Source: Aureococcus anophagefferens
Lineage: Eukaryota; Sar; Pelagophyceae; Pelagomonadales; Pelagomonadaceae
Length of the DNA: 14,043 bases
Direction of reading: 5' to 3'
Assembly: GCF_000186865.1 (NCBI RefSeq)
Contig: NW_008705561.1
Coordinates: 2,305,188 to 2,319,230 of the forward strand
A model generated the notes under the pieces. The model saw only the letters and a program-made list of their open reading frames with translations. It was not told the DNA's origin and did no database searches. Below, one piece after another: positions 8,424-14,043 of the stretch. Position numbers and translations under genes: made by a program. Within the stretch, counting starts at the first letter, position 1; each line of letters opens with the position of its first letter.

Positions 8424-8557
8424 TGATCAACCTCTTCAAGTCACTTCAAGTTGAAACAGAGCCGCCGAGTTGCACCCAGTGGCTCGGCGCGCGCAGCAAG
8501 TGGAGCAGCCGAGGCCGCACTACAGCGACCATGCAAAACGGAGCCGCAACCTTACCC
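8424..8557. promoter_or_regulatory. Intergenic region upstream of the NTPase gene, with palindrome
   Basis: 134 bp lie between the glycosyltransferase stop and the NTPase start. CTTCAAGTTGAA (8444-8455) sits 20 bp upstream of the start codon and is preceded by a further CTTCAAG (8434-8440). The same palindrome occurs at 10150-10161, 25 bp upstream of the glycosyltransferase start. A shared cis element is a possibility only. Confidence 0.4.
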
Positions 8558-10124
8558 TTACCCGTCCCAGACGCATCGCCCGCCCCGCCGCTCCCGGAGC
8601 AGGTCCGCGACCTCGGCCGCCATGTTCCAGACGAGGCGCGCGCCCTTCTCCGCGGTCCCGTAGGGCGCGGCGCCGAGGAGCCCGTCCGCCGTCGCCGTGC
8701 AGGGCAGCTGGGCGAGGTTCCGCGACGCCGTCGACTCGGGCATGGCCAGGAGCCGCCAGGCCGCGTCGGCCGTGGCGACGCGGCACGCGTCGGCGGCGAG
8801 CGATAGGCCGCGCGACTCGACGGGCCGCGCGTTCGTCGTGAGCTGCTTCGTGTGGAGCGTCACGTGCTTGCCCCAGACGAGCACGGGCTGCGCGTTCGCC
8901 TTGCGCACGTTCAGGGCCGCCGGCAGCTTGCCGAGCGTCCAGGCGCGGCGGGCGGCGCCCGCCGCGCACGCGGCCGCGAGGAGCTTGTCGAGCGGCGGCT
9001 GGTCCCTCCCGAACTCGCGGCCCGCGACGCGGTCCGGGTGCTTCGTCGACGGGTCGATGGCGTCGCCGTGCCAGCCCGGGTGGTAGAGGTGGTACTTGAG
9101 GAACCCGTCGAGCCAGTCGCCGACGAACGCGCGCGTCCCGTTCGTCCGCCGCGCGACCATGGCACCCGCCTGCGCCTGGGCAGCACAAGAGTGATGCAAC
9201 GTCGCTTCAACGTGAGTGTTCCGCGCGCGCGCGTTACGGGAAAAACATCCACGCTTCGAGGCCGTTCCCAGAGATGATCGCTCGTCCAAAAATCAGCCGA
9301 AACGAGTGGCCGAGATCGGAGCCTTTGAAGTTGGGAATTTCGCTCTCTTGTGCTGCCCTGGCCTGCGCCCAGCGCGCGTCCACGTCGAGGCCCGGGCAGG
9401 CGCCGCGGCCCGGGGTCATCGCCGCGGCCATGCGGCAGACGACGCAGGCCGCGGCGTCGCGCGGCGCCATGGCCGCGGCGGTGGTCCGCGAGCACGCCGG
9501 CGCGCACCGCGGCGACGCGCCCAGCGCGCGCTCGGGCCCGCGCGCGTCGCCGTGCGTCTCCTTCTCCTTCGTGAGGAAGACGTCGACGCGCCGCAGGTCC
9601 TCGGACGCGTGGAGCGCGCCGAGGAACGCGCCGACGCCGGCGCCGCAAAAGGCCGTGTCGTCGTCGACGAAGAGCGTCGTGTCGAACGGCGGCGCGAGGA
9701 AGGACAGGAGCCGCGCCGCGCGGCTCTCGAAGCGCGCGAGGGCGTCGCTCGGCGCCACGCGGCTGAGGGCGCTCCGGGCCGAGGCCCAGCGCGCGTCGTC
9801 GTGGCGGCCGCCGCGGCCGCTCCTGACGGACCACGCGCGCGCGGCCACGACGAGGCCGATGAGGCCCGGCGCCTCGCCGGCGCGCGCGCTCGTCGCGTCG
9901 AGCGCCCGCCGCGCGAGCGCCGCCGGCGCGTCCGTGACGAGGCAGGTGCGCAGCGCCGGGTCGCCGCGGCGCAGGAGCGTCGCCGACAGCCAGACGCCCG
10001 CGAGCTTGCCCTCGAGCGCCGTCGCGTTCAGCGACACGACGCCGTTGCGCGTCCAGCAGACGCCGTAGTCGGCGGCGGCGGCGCTACTCACTGCCCACGC
10101 GACGCACCACCAACATTGCACCAT
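8558..10124 (-). CDS. Nucleotide-sugar glycosyltransferase (GT-A type, DxD), interrupted by an introner
   Basis: Exon 1 (10124-9363) and exon 2 (9169-8558) lie in different frames and join through a 193-nt intron to give 457 residues. The N-terminus MVQCWWCVAWAVSSAAAA looks like a signal peptide or short anchor. 'LFVDDDTAFC' (151-160) is the DxD-type motif that binds the metal and nucleotide sugar. After the splice, 'AGAMVARRTNGTRAFVGDWL' (255-274) corresponds to the 'NTGVLLFR...F..DW' block, then 'GRDQPPL' (308-314) and 'LPAALNVR' (336-343), the usual DQ and LP..FN motifs of GT-A enzymes with this layout. The two halves are therefore one gene; read separately they would look like two. The donor sugar is unknown. 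Upstream, an out-of-frame ATG at 10134 opens a 16-codon reading frame ending at 10084 that overlaps the real start. Confidence 0.8.
9168..9175 (-). repeat. Target-site duplication, copy 2 (GCGCAGGC)
   Basis: The sense sequence GCGCAGGC directly follows the 3' inverted repeat and supplies the acceptor AG in one of the two equivalent splice registers. The plus strand reads GCCTGCGC. Confidence 0.85.
9170..9362 (-). other. GC-AG intron created by an introner
   Basis: In sense orientation the junctions are CAG|GCCAGG (donor at 9362) and GGCGCAG|GCGGGT (acceptor ending 9170), removing 193 nt. Because of the flanking 8-bp duplication, shifting both sites by six bases (9368 to 9176) also gives GC...AG and the same mRNA. 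The length is 1 mod 3, exactly the frame change seen between the exons. A CT-rich tract with a branch-like CATCAC precedes the acceptor. No GT donor is available at this place. Confidence 0.8.
9176..9360 (-). mobile_element. Introner: 185-bp inverted-repeat transposon acting as intron
   Basis: Terminal inverted repeats at 9345-9360 (sense CAGGGCAGCACAAGAG) and 9176-9191 (plus strand CTGGGCAGCACAAGAG) match at 15 of 16 positions. The element is flanked by an 8-bp direct repeat. It has no coding capacity, so it would be a non-autonomous element moved in trans. A CAGGG-type end with an 8-bp duplication is the pattern of hAT superfamily DNA transposons. Small transposons of this sort that become introns are known as introners and have been reported in Aureococcus and Micromonas. 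Confidence 0.85.
9361..9368 (-). repeat. Target-site duplication, copy 1 (GCGCAGGC)
   Basis: The sense sequence GCGCAGGC directly precedes the 5' inverted repeat and supplies the GC donor. Collapsing the two copies into one restores an uninterrupted frame, TGG GCG CAG GCG GGT (WAQAG), so the pre-insertion gene can be read directly. Confidence 0.85.
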
Positions 10125-10231
10125 ATTTTTTCATGCTGGGCTGCTCTCCCTTCAAGTTGAAGCTCAACAACCTCCTTGCCGCAAGCGATGGGCCTTGCAA
10201 TTTGCCACTAGCTTTGAGCAAAGACGCACAA
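10125..10231. promoter_or_regulatory. Divergent intergenic region with palindrome
   Basis: 107 bp lie between the glycosyltransferase start (10124, minus) and the preferred oxygenase start (10232, plus). It holds a T run (10126-10131), CATG at 10132-10135 giving an ATG on each strand, and the palindrome CTTCAA-G-TTGAAG (10150-10162). The plus ATG at 10133 is in frame with the oxygenase, but using it would leave only 8 bp between the divergent start codons. Confidence 0.45.
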
Positions 10232-11980
10232 ATGGACCCGGCCGTCGTCGCCGCGGCGGCGACGGCCTGGCAGCCCGACGACGTCGACCTCGAGCTGCTC
10301 TGCGGCGTCGCGGCCGTCGACGGCGGCGACTCCGACGGCGAGACCGTCGCCAGCGCGACGACGAAGCGATCCGCGGCGCGCGCCGAGGCCGCCGCCGCGG
10401 CGACGGCGGCGGCGGACGCGGCGCGGCGCCTGCGGCTCGCGCGGCAGCGGACGAAGCGCGCGCGGTTCCCGCGGCGCGACCGGGGCCCGCACCTCGTCGA
10501 CGCGCAGACTTTGGCGCGCGACGGCGACGCGTGCGAGCGCGCGCGGCGCCGCGCGCTGGGCCGGAGCGCGCGCGGCGACGCGCTCGGCGCCGCGGCGGAG
10601 CTCCGGGTGGCCGCGGAGCTCTGCGCGGACCGCGTCGGCGCCGCGGAGCTCCACGCGGCGCTCGCGTCCGCGCTCTTGGACGGCGGCGACGCGCCGCGCG
10701 CCGTCGCCGCGTGCCGCCGCGGCGAGGCGGCGCTCGACGCGCTGGGCGCCACGAGTGGCGCGAGGGCCGCCGTCGCGCGCGCGGCGCTCGTCGGCTGCCA
10801 CGGCGTCGCCTGCGGCAAGCTCGCGCGCCACGACGAGGGCGCCGCCTTGTGCGCGCGCGCGGCGGACCTCGCGGCGCCGCACGCGGCGACGCACGCGACG
10901 GCGCGGAGCGTCGCCGCCGAGGCGTCCTACGGCCTGGGCGTCTGCCGCTTAGGCGCCTGCCGCCACGGCGACGCGTACCGCGCCTTCGCGAAGGGGTTGC
11001 TCGCGAGCTGCGTGTGCAACGACGCGCACGCCGCACCGACCGCGCCGGCTTCCCCGGGCGCGTTCGACGCGGCCGGCGCGCTGCGCCGCGAGGTCGCGAA
11101 GCGCGGCGCCTACTACCCGCGCGTCGCCGGCGCCACGCTCGCGGCCGTCGCCGCGGCGCTCGCGGGGGGCGCCGCGGGCGACGTCCCGGAGACCGCGCCG
11201 GGCGTCGCCGAGGCGTCGTGGCTCGTCGCGCACGGCGTGCGGCGGCCCGAGGCCCACGGCGTCGGCGCCGACGAGTTTGCGGGCGACGCGCTCGTGGGGA
11301 AGCTCATGCGGGAGCCGTCCTACGACCTCGTCTTCGCGACCGTCGCGCCCGTCGCGCCACCGGCCGACTGCGCGCGGCTCGTCGCGCTCGCCGAGGCTGC
11401 GGACGCGTGGCGCGACGACCGCCACGGCGCCGTGCCGACGACGGACGTCGCGCTGGCGGACCTCGGCGGCGAGGCGCTGGCGCTGTTCAACGGGCTGCTG
11501 GCGTCGGCGCTCCTGCCGCTCGCCGCGCGGACCTTTGGGGAGTCGCGGCGGTTCCGCGTGCACGACGCGTTTCTCGTGAAATACGACGCCGCGGGCGGCC
11601 AGGTCGACCTGCCCGTCCACGCGGACCAGGCCCACGTCTCGCTGACCGTCGCGCTCAACGGCCTGGGGGACTACGACGGTGGCGGCACGCGCTTCGAGGC
11701 GGCGGACGGCACCGCGCGCCGCGCGCCGCCGGCCGTGCCCAACGACGCGCTCGCGCCGCCGCTCACGCGCGCCGCGCCGCCGCGGCCCGCGGCCGGCGGC
11801 GTCGTGCGGCCCGACGTCGGCGAGGTCGTCGTCTTCGCGAGCCGGCTCCGCCACGCGGCCGCGCCGATCACGCGGGGCCGGCGCTACGTCCTCGCCGTCT
11901 TCCTCTACGACCACGACGCGGCCGATGTCGCGGCGCGGCGGCCGCCGCGCGTCGCGGCCTGGCCCCGCTGGGGGCGCTAA
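10232..11980 (+). CDS. TPR-like plus prolyl-4-hydroxylase-like 2OG-Fe(II) oxygenase
   Basis: From ATG 10232 the protein has 582 residues; an in-frame ATG at 10133 would add 33, and I prefer the later one because the earlier almost touches the neighbour's start. Residues about 45-90 are Ala/Arg-rich helix. Residues about 99-258 are Ala-rich helical repeats that look TPR-like ('AAELHAALASALLDGGDAPRAV'). The C-terminal domain (about 440-565) has the full dioxygenase set: 'FLVKYD', iron ligands His463 and Asp465 in 'VHADQ', a DYDGGGTRFE block, distal His541 in 'RLRHAAAP', and a basic 2-oxoglutarate residue, probably Arg551, in 'RGRRYVL'. Such enzymes hydroxylate prolines or related residues using Fe(II), 2-oxoglutarate and O2. 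A short Pro/Ala insertion sits between the strands. There is no clear signal peptide at this start, so the location is uncertain. Confidence 0.75.
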   Translation: MDPAVVAAAATAWQPDDVDLELLCGVAAVDGGDSDGETVASATTKRSAARAEAAAAATAAADAARRLRLARQRTKRARFPRRDRGPHLVDAQTLARDGDACERARRRALGRSARGDALGAAAELRVAAELCADRVGAAELHAALASALLDGGDAPRAVAACRRGEAALDALGATSGARAAVARAALVGCHGVACGKLARHDEGAALCARAADLAAPHAATHATARSVAAEASYGLGVCRLGACRHGDAYRAFAKGLLASCVCNDAHAAPTAPASPGAFDAAGALRREVAKRGAYYPRVAGATLAAVAAALAGGAAGDVPETAPGVAEASWLVAHGVRRPEAHGVGADEFAGDALVGKLMREPSYDLVFATVAPVAPPADCARLVALAEAADAWRDDRHGAVPTTDVALADLGGEALALFNGLLASALLPLAARTFGESRRFRVHDAFLVKYDAAGGQVDLPVHADQAHVSLTVALNGLGDYDGGGTRFEAADGTARRAPPAVPNDALAPPLTRAAPPRPAAGGVVRPDVGEVVVFASRLRHAAAPITRGRRYVLAVFLYDHDAADVAARRPPRVAAWPRWGR

Positions 11981-12105
11981 GACGAGCCGCGGGCGTCGTG
12001 CCTCGGTAGCGGAAGTTTCATGCGGGGGCGGGGAGGACGCGGGGGGAGGGGCGCGGCCGCTGGCGGTGGGGCGCGCGCGCGCGGTGCTTTTTTTGGCGCG
12101 GCGGC
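11981..12105. other. Convergent gap with G-quadruplex-type motif
   Basis: 125 bp separate the stops of the oxygenase and the membrane-protein gene. Four G runs, at 12024-12028, 12030-12033, 12041-12046 and 12048-12051, have loops of 1, 7 and 1 nt on the plus strand, about 44 nt after the oxygenase stop. An alternating GC run (about 12071-12082) and a T7 run (12088-12094) follow. This is the likely 3'-end region of both genes. Confidence 0.5.
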
Positions 12106-14043
12106 CTACTTGCCCGTGTAGGCGACGTCCGGCGTGATGGGGACGGCCGCGCGGCCGGCGGACTTGGCCATCTCGAGCTCGTCCTCGGCGGACGGCGGCG
12201 CCAGGAGCTCGAAGGGGAGCTTGTCGCCCTTGTAGAACTTGTGCGCGAACCAGCTGCCCACGGCGCACATGACGCAGCCGATGCCGACGACGACGCCCTC
12301 GAGGAGCATCATGAAGATGCCGCCGACGCCCTTGGACTCCTGCATGTCGCTCTTCTTCGTCTTCGGGTTGGGCGTGGACTTGATGAAGGCGACGTGGGGC
12401 TCGTCGTCGAGCGCGTCGTAGTTCTCGAAGTCGTAGTCGTCGTCCCAGTAGTTCTCGTCGTCGTCCCACCAGCCGTCGTCGTCCCAGGTCGTGAAGTTGC
12501 CCTCGGACGCGGGCCCGCAGTCGTGGCAGTCCGTGCCCAGGTCGCAGAGCCCCGACGTCCGCGTGTCGTCGCAGTAGCCGTCGTTGGCCCACTGGCACGC
12601 GTTCGAGCAGTCGACGCCGCTCGGCGCCTCGGGGTCGAGGCCGCCGCAGTCCGTGCAGTCCGTGCCCGCCTCGCAGACGGGCGCGAGGAAGTCGTCGTCG
12701 TCGTCGTAGTAGTAGTAGCCGTAGCCGCCGTAGTAGTCGTCGTCGTAGGCGTAGAAGCCGCCGTAGTCGTCGTCGAACCACGTCCGGCCCTGGCTGCTCC
12801 CGTCGTCGCAGACGCCGTCGAGGGCCCACTCGCAGGAGTCGTCGCAGACGGCGCCCGACGGGTCCGGGTAGACGCGGGCGATGACGGCGCCGTCGTCCTC
12901 CATGACGACCTCGCCCGCGCCCGTGTCGACCTTGGTCACGTAGACGCTCACGGGGCTCGACGACTCGCCGAGCGGCGCCCAGGACTTGCCGTCCTTCAGC
13001 AGCAGCACCATCTCGGCCATCTCCACGGACTCGACCTCGTAGGACGCGCGGCTCGTCGGCCGCAGCGTGAGCTCCGTGCCGTCGAGGCTGAAGCCGCTGC
13101 CCTGGACGATCAATCGCTTCGTGTGCGTCGCGTAGATCTTCCGCTCGCTCATCTCGATGGTCGGGTCCGCGAGGACCGTGGCCACGACGATGCCCTGGCC
13201 GTAGGCGAGCTCGATGGCGTCGCTGCCGCACTTGAGCGCCGTGAGGTAGAGGGGCCCGGCCTCGTAGCGCCACTTCTTGTGCTTCTGGAGGCTCAGCGTG
13301 AGCTGGCCCGCCTGCGCGCGCGTGATCTTGTAGTCGCTGTTGAGCGCCAGGGGCGGCTGGAACGTGAGCTCGGGCGACGCGCAGAAGTTCGAGCCCTGGA
13401 TGAGCAGCTTGCGGATCGCCGCGGTCTGGTAGAGGATCTGCGACGCCGTCCGCGTCACGGTCAGGCCGCTCGGGTGGTCGTCCGCGTCGACGGCGACGTG
13501 CGCGACGGCGACGGGCTTGAAGTCCTTGTAGGCGCCGGCGCCCGTGTCGATGCCGATGACACGCAGGATGCCCGTGCCCGGCGCCCACTTGCGGCCGTCC
13601 ATCAAGGACACGAGCGCGTGCGTCCGGTTGAAGACCATCATGACGTAGTCGACGCCGAAGAGGAGGGGCGGGTCGAAGTCGACGCGCGTCGAGTAGGCGC
13701 CGCGCGTGAAGCCCGTGCCCGTGATCCAGAGCTCGTGCGTGTGCGTCTGGTAGACGACCTTGTTCGGGTTCGGCGCGATCGACGGGTTCTCGAAGACGGT
13801 GGCGACGACGCGGCCCTTCTTCATCTCCGTGGGGCCCACGGGCACGAGGCCCGCGCCGGCGTTGACGGCCATGAGCACCAAATTGCCCGGCAGGTTCGCC
13901 GGGTTGAGGCGCCACTTGGAGCCGGGCGTCAGCGCGAGGCTCAGCTGCGACTTCGACGCGGACGTGATCGTGTAGTTGATGCCCTTGCCGCGCAGGGAGT
14001 TGCCCCACTTGAGCGTGTTGAGGCCCGCGGACGTGTTGAAGCC
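12106..14043 (-). CDS. Large type I membrane protein, C-terminal 645 residues (5' end outside window)
   Basis: The minus frame is open from the window edge to TAG 12106-12108. Residues 1-395 (counted from the edge) hold about four beta-sandwich units of roughly 100-107 residues. Each has 'VATVxxxPxI', '(V)YxTHT', 'L.I.GxGF', '..L..G.DY' and 'KW.P...', resembling IPT/TIG-type Ig-like repeats. Then come two Cys modules of the form C-x3-C-x7-C-xn-C-x5-C-x2-C (400-466 and 479-509), each ending GTDCxDCG, like Notch/LNR-type repeats common in stramenopile surface proteins. An Asp/Trp/Tyr-rich juxtamembrane stretch (518-547), a transmembrane helix (about 574-599, GIFMMLLEGVVVGIGCVMCAVG) and a roughly 46-residue cytoplasmic tail follow. 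It is probably a cell-surface adhesion or receptor protein, with unknown ligand. Confidence 0.75.
   Translation of the reverse strand, partial: GFNTSAGLNTLKWGNSLRGKGINYTITSASKSQLSLALTPGSKWRLNPANLPGNLVLMAVNAGAGLVPVGPTEMKKGRVVATVFENPSIAPNPNKVVYQTHTHELWITGTGFTRGAYSTRVDFDPPLLFGVDYVMMVFNRTHALVSLMDGRKWAPGTGILRVIGIDTGAGAYKDFKPVAVAHVAVDADDHPSGLTVTRTASQILYQTAAIRKLLIQGSNFCASPELTFQPPLALNSDYKITRAQAGQLTLSLQKHKKWRYEAGPLYLTALKCGSDAIELAYGQGIVVATVLADPTIEMSERKIYATHTKRLIVQGSGFSLDGTELTLRPTSRASYEVESVEMAEMVLLLKDGKSWAPLGESSSPVSVYVTKVDTGAGEVVMEDDGAVIARVYPDPSGAVCDDSCEWALDGVCDDGSSQGRTWFDDDYGGFYAYDDDYYGGYGYYYYDDDDDFLAPVCEAGTDCTDCGGLDPEAPSGVDCSNACQWANDGYCDDTRTSGLCDLGTDCHDCGPASEGNFTTWDDDGWWDDDENYWDDDYDFENYDALDDEPHVAFIKSTPNPKTKKSDMQESKGVGGIFMMLLEGVVVGIGCVMCAVGSWFAHKFYKGDKLPFELLAPPSAEDELEMAKSAGRAAVPITPDVAYTGK
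12691..12780 (-). repeat. Low-complexity Asp/Tyr/Gly codon repeat inside the first Cys module
   Basis: Runs of GAC and TAC codons (plus strand GTC/GTA, for example 12691-12718) encode the D/Y/G stretch at residues about 423-452. Trinucleotide slippage is a likely origin. Confidence 0.7.

Noticed and set aside
8551..8563. CTTACCCTTACCC resembling a telomere repeat
   Set aside because: There are only two units and the sequence (TTACCC) is not the CCCTAA type. It spans the glycosyltransferase stop codon, so it is most likely chance.
8911..9834. A long minus-strand frame spanning the introner
   Set aside because: It reads Arg-rich nonsense on both sides, whereas the other two frames, joined by the intron, give continuous glycosyltransferase motifs.
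10949..14008. A 1019-codon open frame on the minus strand crossing two genes
   Set aside because: It is Arg/Ala/Gly-rich, has no family motif, and lies antisense to the oxygenase and out of frame with the membrane protein. Such shadows are expected at this GC content.
1..14043. CRISPR arrays, tRNA or rRNA genes, bacterial operons or phage genes
   Set aside because: No regularly spaced repeats, no tRNA cloverleaf or rRNA core was noticed by eye, and gene structure with introns indicates a eukaryotic nuclear genome.

Overview
The window looks like nuclear DNA of a very GC-rich, compact, intron-poor eukaryotic microalga. A stramenopile of the pelagophyte type (Aureococcus-like) is my best guess. 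The reasons are short spliceosomal introns, strong G/C third positions, MYND, F-box and LYR families, Golgi-type glycosyltransferases, and one intron that is a small inverted-repeat transposon ('introner'). The organism assignment is an inference; no marker gene fixes it.

Layout, left to right: (1) the 3' part of a secreted glycoside-hydrolase-like gene, + strand, with one intron (1-1775), followed by a diverged duplicate of its own 3' end. (2) A MYND zinc-finger protein with five SH3/KOW-like repeats, + strand (1983-4539); its first exon is tiny and is rebuilt here. (3) An F-box plus cytochrome b5 protein, - strand (4547-5389), whose stop lies 7 bp from the stop of gene 2. (4) An MGAT4-like (GT54) N-acetylglucosaminyltransferase, - strand (5709-6816), broken by one extra base. 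(5) A LYR-type mitochondrial protein, + strand (7001-7393). (6) A DUF84/YjjX-like NTPase fused to a Tudor/SH3-like domain and ending in a CaaX box, - strand (7443-8423). (7) A nucleotide-sugar glycosyltransferase, - strand (8558-10124), whose two halves are separated by a 185-bp introner with 16-bp terminal inverted repeats and an 8-bp target duplication. (8) A TPR-like plus prolyl-4-hydroxylase-like 2OG-Fe(II) oxygenase, + strand (10232-11980). (9) The C-terminal 645 residues of a large type I membrane protein with beta-sandwich repeats and Cys-rich (LNR-like) modules, - strand (12106 to the window end).

The genes do not form one pathway. Two are glycosyltransferases and one a glycoside hydrolase, so secretory-pathway and cell-surface functions are over-represented, but no operon logic is expected here. 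Gene spacing is very tight. Convergent stops are 7, 49 and 125 bp apart, and divergent starts are 184 and 107 bp apart, so UTRs must overlap or be very short. The convergent gaps carry a perfect 11-bp hairpin and a G-quadruplex-type motif. A palindrome CTTCAAGTTGAA(G) sits 20-25 bp upstream of two - strand start codons.

The best-supported unusual item is the introner in gene 7. Its inverted repeats, target duplication, splice sites and reading-frame change all agree at base resolution.
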